DNA from: a virus
IMG/VR virus record: IMGVR_UViG_3300042923_001815
Span: 1-40,731 of that record
DNA length: 40,731 nucleotides
Strand: one strand, 5' to 3'
Shown: positions 23,274 to 30,760 of the stretch, in pieces
How positions within the stretch are numbered: position 1 is the first letter of the stretch
Layout: every line of letters begins with the position of its first letter
Notes under the pieces: generated by a model
Told to the model about the DNA's origin: nothing
The model's database searches: none
What the model saw: only the letters and a program-made list of their open reading frames with translations
Translations under genes and position numbers: made by a program

Positions 23274-25043
23274 TTAAACACTGAATATTTCATCACCGGT
23301 TTTGTATACCGGTGTCGTATCTACATTAACAAGAGCTCTTACTAAAGCATTTATTACTGCAGCGGCTAAGTCTATTCTCTGACTATCGTCTTTGTGTTTT
23401 TTCGACAATTTGATATTTCCATTATTATCTGTAACTTCAAGTGCATTTGATAGGCACCAGGTAAGTAAAGGATTCCCATCATGCACAACTTTACCTTGTA
23501 AAATCATTTCTCTAAATTTTTTGGTAGGCTCAGATAATGTCTGCACTCCTTGACGGATTTCAATCATCTGGTCTTGATCATAGCCATCATTAACTAAATC
23601 CTGGATAAAATGTGTTGCGTTATATGGGTCAAAGCAAAACTCCTTATATGACCATTCATTATCAAATTCATTGTCATGTAAGTGTGCTTTAATATATCTA
23701 TAATCTGTAACGGCTCCTTCAGTAAGTGTGCACCAATCTTCTTTTGCCCAATGCTTATATGGAACTCTGTCTGAGTGTTCATGCTGTGTTGCTCTTTCTT
23801 GTGGCATATAACCGTGAGAAGAAACAGCAAGTCTTCCATCATCAAGCCAACACACAAACGCATCTGCCGTAAGGTCGGTAGTTTTGCTTAAATCGAGCCC
23901 TTCCCAACCAGCTATACCCTTTGTAAGTTTTAAAAATTCCTCTCTTGATACGGCCAGTGACTTCCACTTATCCATGCAACCAGACATATATTTGTTTTCA
24001 CTATCAGCTTGCCAGCGGTCCATTCTCTTAATGAGGAATTCACGTATCTTCGAAGGATCACCGCTTTGATAAGCTGTGTTATATTCAGCTTTAATTTGCT
24101 CTAACAATACAGCTGAATACTCATTTGGATATCTTAATATTGGGTTTGCCTTTACCCAGCAGTCTATATTATGTGGGTCATCCTCATCACCAATTTCTCT
24201 TATCATAATAAAAAAGCTCTCGTCAGTGGCTTCACCGGAAAGAACTTTTTTTGCGTAATCTTCTTCTTTTTTACAAGGCTTGTTTTCTGCGTCAGTCCCT
24301 GCAGTAGTGATTATATCAAGCAGTGACTGTGCCCTTTTACCAAATCCAGAATATCCAACATCGTATATCTCTGAAGTTGGATGAGCGTGGTATTCATCTA
24401 TATCAAAATAACAAGGAGCTCCACCATCTTTGTTCTTAGTATCTTTAGACAATGGTCGCATGAAGCCTCCTCTTGTCTTATGTCTTACGGATGTTTTCTT
24501 GACATCCATTCTTTTTGCTATATCAGGTGAAGCCATAGCCATATCACAAGCATCTTGCCAAACTCTTTTTGCTTGCAACCTATCAACAGCTGCACATTCA
24601 ACTTCTGGAGACATTTCATATCGTGCTAGTTCAGGTTTACCAGGTGGATAAATAACATCAGCACTCATATGATACAAACACTTTCCGCTTACTTCTGTTG
24701 ATTTAACATTACCCCTAGCTCTTTTATGATAAGCTTTTCTAAATCGACGTGCACCGGTGTCTTTATGTACCCACCCATATAAGCATCCCTGGTCAAATAC
24801 TTGCCACGGTTCTAACTTTATTGGTTGACCTTGAAAAACACCTCGAACATGTCTGCATATGCCGAACCACTTAAATATTCGGTCTGCCCTAGTTTCATCA
24901 AAAACATATGGGAAATCATCAGTGCCTTGTCTTTGTAAATCATCCAAGTGCCTTTTACAAGCGAGTATTTCCCATTTATTACACATTTTATTTAAGTCAC
25001 CATGCACAACATCAATAGCATATAGTGTAGTTGGATGTATCAT
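23274..25043 (-). CDS. terminase large subunit
   Basis: 589 residues. ATPase domain: PIKLEPWQVFDQGCLYGW (adenine-binding Q region), the deviant Walker A RARGNVKST at 108-116, and Walker B CYFDIDEYHAH near 205-215. C-terminal RNase H-like nuclease with WEGLDLSKTTDLTA (first Asp) at about 375, FDPYNATHFIQDL, and the final acidic residue in QRIDLAAAVINAL. It is the motor and nuclease that packages DNA, using the small subunit encoded 2 bp upstream. A cos-type strategy fits the flanking genes. Confidence 0.95.
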   Translation of the reverse strand: MIHPTTLYAIDVVHGDLNKMCNKWEILACKRHLDDLQRQGTDDFPYVFDETRADRIFKWFGICRHVRGVFQGQPIKLEPWQVFDQGCLYGWVHKDTGARRFRKAYHKRARGNVKSTEVSGKCLYHMSADVIYPPGKPELARYEMSPEVECAAVDRLQAKRVWQDACDMAMASPDIAKRMDVKKTSVRHKTRGGFMRPLSKDTKNKDGGAPCYFDIDEYHAHPTSEIYDVGYSGFGKRAQSLLDIITTAGTDAENKPCKKEEDYAKKVLSGEATDESFFIMIREIGDEDDPHNIDCWVKANPILRYPNEYSAVLLEQIKAEYNTAYQSGDPSKIREFLIKRMDRWQADSENKYMSGCMDKWKSLAVSREEFLKLTKGIAGWEGLDLSKTTDLTADAFVCWLDDGRLAVSSHGYMPQERATQHEHSDRVPYKHWAKEDWCTLTEGAVTDYRYIKAHLHDNEFDNEWSYKEFCFDPYNATHFIQDLVNDGYDQDQMIEIRQGVQTLSEPTKKFREMILQGKVVHDGNPLLTWCLSNALEVTDNNGNIKLSKKHKDDSQRIDLAAAVINALVRALVNVDTTPVYKTGDEIFSV

Positions 25044-25045
25044 AA

Positions 25046-25615
25046 TTAATCACCAAACATTCCTTTGTTTGGATCTTCTATTATCTTTTCTTTCTTAGGT
25101 ACATTCTTAATCTTTGATAAAGGATTAAGGAACAACCTATCTTCCATTTTTATTAACATATCCATTTTTTTATTGATTGCTGTCTCAATCGTCAAGATGG
25201 CTCCTATGGAAAACAAATCTCGAAGTTGTTTCTTTACTTTGTAGCTAAATAATGCATACACCTTATCGTCATCTTCATCATAGTAAGTACCGTTAATAGA
25301 TTCGTCAAGTTCTTTACAATCGTAATGTATTTCACTGACTCGTTGATATGATTTTAATAATAGCTGATACTCACTAAAGGTTTTACAATACCTTGCCAAT
25401 AATCCCACATCACCCGATGAAACGAAGTCAACATCTTTATATAATTTCATGACTTCCTTCCATTTCTTATATGCTTCTATATCACTTTTTACAAACTCAG
25501 GACACTTCAGCTTGCTATCTCCAAATTTTATCTCTGACTCCTGACGGGCAGCAATTTCAGCTTTTGTCCTATGCCCAGTTATTAATTGTATTGGCTTATT
25601 ATTTCTTCCACCCAT
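25046..25615 (-). CDS. terminase small subunit (P27 family)
   Basis: 189 residues from MGGRNNKPIQL, chosen because AGGAGG lies 8 bases upstream. The GRNNKPIQLITGHRTKAEI start, CPEFVKSDIEAYKKWKEVMK and DVGLLARYCKTFSEYQLL segments are characteristic of P27-family TerS. It binds the packaging site and loads TerL. The non-coding gap directly upstream is the likely recognition and cleavage region. Confidence 0.87.
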   Translation of the reverse strand: MGGRNNKPIQLITGHRTKAEIAARQESEIKFGDSKLKCPEFVKSDIEAYKKWKEVMKLYKDVDFVSSGDVGLLARYCKTFSEYQLLLKSYQRVSEIHYDCKELDESINGTYYDEDDDKVYALFSYKVKKQLRDLFSIGAILTIETAINKKMDMLIKMEDRLFLNPLSKIKNVPKKEKIIEDPNKGMFGD

Positions 25616-25639
25616 CTGGTCCACCTCCTAAAAGTTTCA

Positions 25640-25718
25640 TTTTGGGAATTTTTTTCACGCACGAATAGGCGCTTGGTCGCGGTAAAACTAGGACCAGAGA
25701 TTTACACCCCCCTAGGGG
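25640..25718. other. candidate cos packaging site between HNH and terS
   Basis: A short, locally GC-richer stretch with a perfect CCCCTAGGGG palindrome (25709-25718), GTGTAAATCTCTGG (minus strand), and GCGCCTATTCGTGCG-like sequence followed by a poly-T/A tract. It sits between the HNH gene and terS, where cos sites of HNH-containing Firmicute siphophages are found, and I recall similar sequence there. The exact nick positions cannot be called. Confidence 0.4.
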
Positions 25719-26079
25719 TACCCTCCATCTTTCTATGTCCTTTCACTGAATTGCAATGTATACATGCACCTTGATGATTGTCAGTATCCCAGAACCTAGG
25801 ATCATCCGCTCCGTTCGGTGGATCTATATGATCCACACATTCAGATAGTTTAGTACATCCATCTAGTTGCAGCTTACACATAACATTCTCAGGCTGTCTC
25901 AAGAACCACAATGAATACTTTCTCCATCTGTATGTATAGCCTCTATCATTAGCAGAACCTCGGTGCTCATCAACTTGCTGCTGGACCTTCTTCCTATGCT
26001 TCTCACAGTATCTTTCGCCACCATCTACAAGTGATGCACATCCTTGATAAGCACACGGCTTCTTTGCTCTCGTTGGCAT
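25702..26079 (-). CDS. HNH endonuclease (terminase-associated)
   Basis: 125 residues from MPTRAKKPCAYQGC, chosen because GGAG lies 8 bases upstream. There is a zinc-binding N-terminus (C-x4-C and YCEKH). The HNH core is CKLQLDGCTKLSECVDHIDPPNGADDPRFWDTDNHQGACIHCNSVKGHRK: a beta-beta-alpha metal fold with DH, N and H. Phage HNH proteins next to terS help TerL cleave cos concatemers. The last codons run into the candidate cos palindrome. Confidence 0.9.
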   Translation of the reverse strand: MPTRAKKPCAYQGCASLVDGGERYCEKHRKKVQQQVDEHRGSANDRGYTYRWRKYSLWFLRQPENVMCKLQLDGCTKLSECVDHIDPPNGADDPRFWDTDNHQGACIHCNSVKGHRKMEGTPRGV

Positions 26080-26134
26080 GTAATCAACTCCAATACACAG
26101 GGCTCGACACGGAGGAATGTGCCGAGCTCTCAAA

Positions 26135-26236
26135 CTATCTTTTCTTTATACAACTAAAAAATGGACAATAGAACTTAGTCCCTGTCCATGTACCCCATAC
26201 GCATTTATAACATTTGTGATATATTAATTCATTCAT
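26135..26236 (-). CDS. 33-residue cysteine mini-protein
   Basis: Starts MNELIYHKCYKCVWG after a TTGGAG site. Four cysteines in C-x2-C then C-x4-C arrangement suggest a small zinc-binding knuckle. It lies between the HNH gene and the first late-region gene on the same strand. No known function. Confidence 0.5.
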   Translation of the reverse strand: MNELIYHKCYKCVWGTWTGTKFYCPFFSCIKKR

Positions 26237-26263
26237 ATTAATCAACTCCAAAAGGACAATGCC

Positions 26264-26479
26264 CTATTTATTCTGTTTTACTCTACCATGCTCACGTCTG
26301 TAGGTATGAATACCTTCCTGCATCAGCTCTTTGGTTTCTCTATCTATCTCAGCTTGAGTCAATAACCTTGCTGTCATTACTTTAGTCTCAGCTGTTTTAC
26401 CTGTTGCTTTATTTAAAGGTTCCATGTTTATAACTCTGTCCTCATCATTTAGGTTTACTTTGACTTTCATTTCCTTCAA
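26264..26479 (-). CDS. hypothetical small protein
   Basis: 71 residues from TTG (8 bases after GGAGAG); a GTG three codons upstream is possible. Residues 1-35 look beta-rich and charged, while the C-terminal half is helical (TQAEIDRETKELMQEGIHTYRRE). It is the first gene after the promoter-hairpin at 26507-26571. Function unknown. Confidence 0.55.
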   Translation of the reverse strand: MKEMKVKVNLNDEDRVINMEPLNKATGKTAETKVMTARLLTQAEIDRETKELMQEGIHTYRREHGRVKQNK

Positions 26480-26506
26480 GGTTATCACTCTCCTTTAAAT
26501 GCAAAT

Positions 26507-26538
26507 AAAAATAGCAGGTAGAAAGCCCTGCTATTTTT
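26507..26538. terminator. bidirectional 12-bp hairpin between early and late genes
   Basis: AAAAATAGCAGG, an 8-base loop, then CCTGCTATTTTT: a perfect 12-bp stem with T-rich ends on both strands. It terminates the early message and lies within the first transcribed bases of the promoter at 26542-26571. Confidence 0.8.
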
Positions 26539-26541
26539 CTA

Positions 26542-26571
26542 ATTATATGTTGGGGTCCCGAAGTCTGTCAC
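26542..26571 (-). promoter_or_regulatory. candidate late promoter
   Basis: GTGACA, an 18-base spacer containing GGGACCCC, and a perfect TATAAT on the minus strand, predicting a start near 26535 in front of the late genes. The spacer dyad could bind the regulator encoded just upstream. Confidence 0.55.
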
Positions 26572-26614
26572 AGCTAATAACAATTTTCGTTACTATAATA
26601 ATATCATCACTTTT

Positions 26615-27040
26615 TCAGGAATTGTGGGAAACTTCAAGGAATCTATCACATTTCTTTCTTTCAGTGCTCCCATCACCTTGAGTTCCCATAGCTAAAGCTA
26701 CTTGCTGCCATGTAAGATTATTAATATACCTCAATGTAATTATCTGTCTTATCTCACTGTCCTGAATAGTTTCTATTTGAGTATTGAGCTCGTCTACCTT
26801 ATCAAGGGCTACTCTAAGCATTTTCGCTATTCTTATCTTTAACCTTGTCATCTTATCTCCTAAATCTTCTACTCCTGATATTATGACAAGGTGTTCTGTA
26901 TATGGAAAGCTTCTACTCGAAGCAGTTACAGAGTCAGAAACTATTTTAGGTTTCTCATTCATATTATCTATCTGTCTTTTTAACAGCTCTATTTCGCGAT
27001 TTAAATGATATAGCTGCTCCAGTTGGTCTTTATCTATCAA
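26615..27040 (-). CDS. ArpU/RinA/DUF1492-like late transcription regulator with sigma-70 region-4 HTH
   Basis: 141 residues from TTG preceded by GAGGTGA; an ATG 7 codons upstream lacks a ribosome site. The N-terminal helical region has DKDQLEQLYHLNREIELLKRQIDN and EDLGDKMTRLKIRIAKMLR. The C-terminal region-4-like HTH is DSEIRQIITLRYINNLTWQQVALAMGTQGDGSTERKKCDRFLE. This layout matches DUF1492/RinA/ArpU regulators that switch on phage late genes. Its place as the last early gene, immediately before the putative late promoter, supports that job. Confidence 0.75.
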   Translation of the reverse strand: MIDKDQLEQLYHLNREIELLKRQIDNMNEKPKIVSDSVTASSRSFPYTEHLVIISGVEDLGDKMTRLKIRIAKMLRVALDKVDELNTQIETIQDSEIRQIITLRYINNLTWQQVALAMGTQGDGSTERKKCDRFLEVSHNS

Positions 27041-27103
27041 TAGTTTCACCTCACTTGCCATCTAGTTTTAATACAATAAATTTTATTTTTATATTACTCT
27101 CTT

Positions 27104-27607
27104 TTACTTCACTATCAATTTCAAATATCTTACCGCTTCCTCAGAAGCTTTAGTAAGTTTTATAAAATCCTCACTTTCTCCCCCACCGTCGGGATGCAGC
27201 TGCTTTGCTAATGTTCGGTATCTTGTTTTAATATCTTCTCCAGAAGCCGGTATAGTTTCAAAGCCAAGGAGTTTGAAAAAGCTTGGTACTTCTATGACCG
27301 GAGGAAGGTACTTCATTCCGCTTACCCATGTTTGTAGGTCGTATATACCTCTCTCCACCATCCTTGCTAAATCTTCAAGAGCCAGAACAATTTGTGCAAA
27401 CGCATCAGAGCCATAGGAGAGATTAACTCCTCTTGATTTAGCTTTCTCTACACTATGGTCGAATCTATAAAGATCTCCTTTGTACCGAAACTCAATCCAA
27501 GCTCCATGCCTTCCCCAATCATAGTTATAATCTTTGATATTGAAGCGCTCCATTACCTTCTTTAATTTTGATTCATAGAATGCGGCATCTGCATATTGCT
27601 TTGCCAA
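27104..27607 (-). CDS. J-domain (DnaJ-like) protein
   Basis: 167 residues, TTG start after GGGGG. Residues about 108-165 form a C-terminal J domain: FFKLLGFETIPASGEDIKTRYRTLAKQLHPDGGG with the key HPD tripeptide, then a terminal helix. The N-terminal about 100 residues are a conserved phage-type domain of unknown role (YDWGRHGAWIEFRYKGDLYRFDHS). HPD stimulates Hsp70 (DnaK) ATPase, so it may recruit host chaperone to phage replication or assembly. It overlaps the preceding gene by 46 bp. Confidence 0.88.
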   Translation of the reverse strand: MAKQYADAAFYESKLKKVMERFNIKDYNYDWGRHGAWIEFRYKGDLYRFDHSVEKAKSRGVNLSYGSDAFAQIVLALEDLARMVERGIYDLQTWVSGMKYLPPVIEVPSFFKLLGFETIPASGEDIKTRYRTLAKQLHPDGGGESEDFIKLTKASEEAVRYLKLIVK

Positions 27608-27822
27608 GGTTTTCGCCCCCTTCTACCTCTCAATATAGTAGCGGAAACATTTACTCCCTTTGCTTTAAGTATCTCCGCCACAGAAGCATGGAGACGATCC
27701 TCATATTGCCGCTTCCTGTATTCCTTATATGCCTGAGCTGTCCACTTTCTGAATAACTCTATATCTCCATTTAGGTATTGCACCACTGCTTGTACAACTA
27801 ATTTCTTTACATCAGGACTCAT
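27562..27822 (-). CDS. hypothetical helical protein
   Basis: 86 residues, helical and basic (VKKLVVQAVVQYLNGDIELFRKWTAQAYKEYRKRQYEDRLHASVAEILKAKGVN), ending in an Arg-rich tail (RGRRGRKPW). It overlaps the J-domain gene in another frame. No family recognised. Confidence 0.6.
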   Translation of the reverse strand: MSPDVKKLVVQAVVQYLNGDIELFRKWTAQAYKEYRKRQYEDRLHASVAEILKAKGVNVSATILRGRRGRKPWQSNMQMPHSMNQN

Positions 27823-27849
27823 AAAGATACCCCCTAACTTATATATTGG

Positions 27850-28044
27850 TTAATACTGTTCTTTACTTATTAACACATCTATTTGGCTAGATCGCTGCAT
27901 ACCTTTCAGAAGCTTTCTATTTTGTTCCTTAGCCACTTGCTCATCAAGTTCTTGACTTAATTCCAGAGCAAGCTTTTTATTACCATGCAGATATGCCGCT
28001 TCCATCCTTTGCCTAAGATCCTCATCAATCATAGGTTTACTCAC
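27850..28044 (-). CDS. Spo0E-like aspartyl-phosphate phosphatase
   Basis: 64 residues forming two helices. Residues about 24-36 read LALELSQELDEQV, matching the SxxLD signature of the Spo0E family, which dephosphorylates Spo0A~P and delays sporulation. The length also fits. Its place among early phage genes suggests a way to influence the host's sporulation decision. The match is short, so a generic helical hairpin is possible. Confidence 0.55.
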   Translation of the reverse strand: MSKPMIDEDLRQRMEAAYLHGNKKLALELSQELDEQVAKEQNRKLLKGMQRSSQIDVLISKEQY

Positions 28045-28068
28045 CTCACATAATCATTGAACTGTGCA

Positions 28069-28245
28069 TTAACTTTTTAACTTTTTTAATATTTTTTCAT
28101 AATCATCAATTCTTGATTGTGTTTTCTTAGTATGTTCTTCACTATGTATTAGCTGCTCTAATAATTTCTTTTCGTCTAATATAGCAATTCTTAATGCTGA
28201 ACATACATCTGCAATTTCATTTCCTTCTAACTCGATTTTTCTCAT
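28069..28245 (-). CDS. 58-residue helical protein
   Basis: Starts MRKIELEGNEIADVCSALRIA after a GAAGGAG site and ends in a coiled-coil-like stretch (QSRIDDYEKILKKLKS). It fills the space between two neighbouring small genes. Function unknown. Confidence 0.65.
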   Translation of the reverse strand: MRKIELEGNEIADVCSALRIAILDEKKLLEQLIHSEEHTKKTQSRIDDYEKILKKLKS

Positions 28246-28267
28246 TTTTTACTCCTTCACATAATAT

Positions 28268-28483
28268 TCAGTATTTGATACATGGTTTTGTCACTCCGTG
28301 CCCACAACAGGCATGTTTTGCTCCCTTGATGTGACCAAGGCAAGCATCATAACCTTCTTTTGTAGGCAGTTGACCACATCTCTTACATGGTCTTTCTTCT
28401 TTATCTATAGGTGTACCGTCCTCATATTCCCATCGTTCATTACGAAATACTATTGGATTTCCTCTTACATGAGATGTTATCAA
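28268..28483 (-). CDS. conserved zinc-ribbon-like phage protein
   Basis: 71 residues from TTG, chosen because AAAGGAGG lies 7 bases upstream, just after the previous stop. It begins ITSHVRGNPIVFRNERWEYEDG and has CKRCG, a DACLGHIKG segment and HACCGHG. This arrangement (CxxC, CLG, CCGHG) recurs in small proteins of Firmicute phages. Probably zinc-binding; function unknown. Confidence 0.75.
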   Translation of the reverse strand: MITSHVRGNPIVFRNERWEYEDGTPIDKEERPCKRCGQLPTKEGYDACLGHIKGAKHACCGHGVTKPCIKY

Positions 28484-28485
28484 GG

Positions 28486-28737
28486 CTATACCTCCTTTAC
28501 TCCATGAATAATGTCCAGCCATTCGTCTATACAAGGCAAACAGGTATAACTCCGTACAGGTTTACCATCCATAAATCCGCTTTCCGCAAGAGCATAATCT
28601 CCAGCCTCTATTTGCTTCTGACAATTAACGCATTGATGTGATTTTCTACAATGGACAACTTTTTCACTGTGTTTTTCAATTTCAGTATCATCACCGTAAA
28701 ATCCACTATCTAAGTAATCCTCTGGCTTATACTTCAT
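28486..28737 (-). CDS. small zinc-finger-like protein
   Basis: 83 residues from the second ATG (9 bases after GGAGGG). It contains CRKSHQCVNCQKQIEAGDYALAESGF and YTCLPCIDEW: CxxC pairs of a LIM/treble-clef-like fold. It overlaps or abuts both neighbours on the same strand. Function unknown. Confidence 0.7.
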   Translation of the reverse strand: MKYKPEDYLDSGFYGDDTEIEKHSEKVVHCRKSHQCVNCQKQIEAGDYALAESGFMDGKPVRSYTCLPCIDEWLDIIHGVKEV

Positions 28738-28742
28738 GATCA

Positions 28743-29036
28743 TTATCCCTCCTTCGCAAATTGCAGCACCTTACAGTCTGGCTTCTCATAGTCATATCTA
28801 AGTGTTTCTTTCAGTTGCCTAAGTTCTTTCATTCTGGTTTCATATGCTGCAGTCTCATCGGCAATCCTTTGATCAATCACTTTATCCAGGATGATCTTAA
28901 GCTTTGCTTGTGGTGATTTTCCTTCATGGATTTTACTATAGGCTTTGTTCAAACCTTGTCTCGTGTATCCGGTCATTTTCTCAAGCTGCTCATTGCTGTA
29001 TCCAGTGACCAGTCGAAACTCAGATAATCTGTCCAT
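28743..29036 (-). CDS. HTH-like small early protein with coiled coil
   Basis: 97 residues. Residues 1-45 resemble an HTH (TGYSNEQLEKMTGYTRQGLNKAYSKI) and residues 46-85 a coiled coil (IADETAAYETRMKELRQLKETLRYDYE). It may be a regulator or replication accessory. No family recognised with certainty. Confidence 0.6.
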   Translation of the reverse strand: MDRLSEFRLVTGYSNEQLEKMTGYTRQGLNKAYSKIHEGKSPQAKLKIILDKVIDQRIADETAAYETRMKELRQLKETLRYDYEKPDCKVLQFAKEG

Positions 29037-29116
29037 AATATCACCCTGCCTTTCATGTAAATTTTATTTCCGTTTCTCTTGGTTTTTGGTAATTCTTACG
29101 ACGCAATATATTCAAA

Positions 29117-29374
29117 CTATGAGTTACGCTCCTTCAACTGCAGATTACGGACTTCCACCAAGTCGCTCATGTCGGCTTCTTTCAGCGCCCAGTTTATACC
29201 ACCGTACCCGTTTATAGAGCAATTATCATTTATACGTACCGCTTTACCGCCTTTACCAACCGCCCACCTTTCAGACACAATAAGATGATCATTTCTGCAA
29301 TCGATAGCTTCTCCTTGACTTCCGTATGCTTGGTTACAAACAGGGCAGCGATACCATGTCTCAATGTGTGCCAT
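29117..29374 (-). CDS. small C2H2-type zinc-binding protein
   Basis: 85 residues. N-terminal WYRCPVCNQAYGSQGEAIDCRNDH is a C2H2/C2CH-type zinc motif. The rest is neutral (INDNCSINGYGGINWALKEADMSDL). AAGGAG precedes the ATG. Function unknown. Confidence 0.65.
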   Translation of the reverse strand: MAHIETWYRCPVCNQAYGSQGEAIDCRNDHLIVSERWAVGKGGKAVRINDNCSINGYGGINWALKEADMSDLVEVRNLQLKERNS

Positions 29375-29412
29375 CTGTGCCGTCTCCTTGTCAAAGTTTA
29401 TTGGAATGCGGC

Positions 29413-29733
29413 TTATCGTTCAAAATAAAACTTGCCGTCAAATTCTTTTATTTGCACTATTCCATAATCCAAAGCAACATTGAATAAATAATCTTTTTTC
29501 AACCGTTCATGCGCTGTTTTAAGCATTACTCTCAAATATTCAATATTACCGCCTCGCTTGTAATGATTACACCTTCTACAAGTAGGATTATAATTTTCAA
29601 ACACATCCGCCCCACCAACACGCTTCGGTTCGATGTGGTCAACTTGCATTTTAGATAAAGTTATTTCCTTACCGCAATATGCACAATGTCCATCATATTT
29701 TTCATGCACTTTGATTCTTTCTGATTTATTCAA
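29413..29733 (-). CDS. HNH endonuclease
   Basis: 106 residues from TTG, chosen because AAAGGAG lies 9 bases upstream; the GTG further up has no ribosome site. HNH core: HEKYDGHCAYCGKEITLSKMQVDHIEPKRVGGADVFENYNPTCRRCNHYKRGG with CxxC pairs, the DHI catalytic His and the final N and H. It could be a free-standing homing-type or phage-replication nuclease. A second HNH gene lies at cos. Confidence 0.88.
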   Translation of the reverse strand: MNKSERIKVHEKYDGHCAYCGKEITLSKMQVDHIEPKRVGGADVFENYNPTCRRCNHYKRGGNIEYLRVMLKTAHERLKKDYLFNVALDYGIVQIKEFDGKFYFER

Positions 29734-29778
29734 TTTGTTACTCTCCTTTCCATGCTTCACATTTTTATATATTTTATG

Positions 29779-30588
29779 TTACTCTTCGGGATACTCTAGT
29801 ATTTGCTCTGGCCAGTTCAAATTGTCTTTCAGAAATACCGGTACTCCTTCATGTCTGCATGCATCAATGATGTGTTGTACCCATTCCGCTTTTGGTGCCA
29901 CTGCTCCAGGTCCTGTTTGAGCTCCTACTATGACCCAATCACACCAGTCGAAAGGTTGTCCCATTAGATGATCATATTTAAACTCATCTTCTACATCTTC
30001 AAGCAGTGGTTCTATTGAGTAGAAAGTCTTTATATTGCTTCCCCATTCGTCATTGTGATCCACAATATCATAAAACACATTTCTTGCTGCATATAGCATG
30101 TCCTTAGAATCTGTAGAAGCTCCATATAGAGCATTTGTAGGAAAAAAGCCGCTTCCGTAAGTAGCTAATAATGCCAAGTATCTCTTCGGATTCTTTGTTA
30201 GAAACATGAATGTGTGCTGCGGACACTGTTTTACTGTTTCAAATACTTGTTTTATCCAATCCTCAGGCACCCATTCCCCGAATAGATCACCCATACTGCT
30301 AACAAATATCCTTGAAGGTTTAGTCTTTTGCTTTGGTTCTTCAAGGCGATAACGATGAAAAGTCGGTTGAAAACCAGCCGGATACGGTTCAATCTTTCCT
30401 TCGTTAGATTTATATGGTATGTGTAAGTCAGATTTGAAATCTTTTGTAAAATTGTTTTTGTTTTTTGTGTAGACTTTGGAAGCAAACCTATTTGCAATCC
30501 TTTCAGCATAACAGTATTCACATCCATGTAAGCAGCCAGTAACAGGATTCCAGGTATAGTCGCACCATTCTATCTTGCTTTTATTCAA
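29779..30588 (-). CDS. DUF5131 (phage Gp37/Gp68) radical-SAM-like protein
   Basis: 269 residues, TTG start after GGAGGG. N-terminal KIEWCDYTWNPVTGCLHGCEYCYAERIA contains C19-x3-C23-x2-C26, the cluster ligands of radical-SAM enzymes. Other family blocks are RIFVSSMGDLFGEWVP, FMFLTKNPKRY, YSIEPLLE and WVIVGAQTGPGAVAPKAEWVQHIIDACRHEGVPVFLKDNL. Known DUF5131 proteins are widespread in phages, with no defined reaction. It overlaps the zinc-ribbon gene upstream by 8 bp, suggesting coupled expression. Confidence 0.85.
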   Translation of the reverse strand: MNKSKIEWCDYTWNPVTGCLHGCEYCYAERIANRFASKVYTKNKNNFTKDFKSDLHIPYKSNEGKIEPYPAGFQPTFHRYRLEEPKQKTKPSRIFVSSMGDLFGEWVPEDWIKQVFETVKQCPQHTFMFLTKNPKRYLALLATYGSGFFPTNALYGASTDSKDMLYAARNVFYDIVDHNDEWGSNIKTFYSIEPLLEDVEDEFKYDHLMGQPFDWCDWVIVGAQTGPGAVAPKAEWVQHIIDACRHEGVPVFLKDNLNWPEQILEYPEE

Positions 30589-30748
30589 TATAAACCCTCC
30601 ATTTCTTGATTGATCTACATTGCTTGCATCTCTTCGGAAGACTTAGTTTATTTCTTCTGAAAAACTCCTGCTCATCTCCGGTAATAATAAACTCACTGCC
30701 ACATTCTTTGCACCTGAATTTCTTTGGTAATAAACTTGATTTACTCAT
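30581..30748 (-). CDS. small zinc-ribbon protein (zf-trcl type)
   Basis: 55 residues. Starts MSKSSLLPKKFRCKECGSEFIITGDEQEFF and continues LSLPKRCKQCRSIKK. This is the pattern of the probable zinc-ribbon domain PF13451 (CxxCG, geQeFF, PkRCxxCR). It overlaps the DUF5131 gene by 8 bp. Function unknown; perhaps nucleic-acid or protein binding. Confidence 0.8.
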   Translation of the reverse strand: MSKSSLLPKKFRCKECGSEFIITGDEQEFFRRNKLSLPKRCKQCRSIKKWRVYIE

Positions 30749-30760
30749 AACTACACCTCA

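Noticed and set aside
25046-25624. terS start at the upstream GTG
   Set aside because: The ribosome site AGGAGG is placed for the ATG three codons later.
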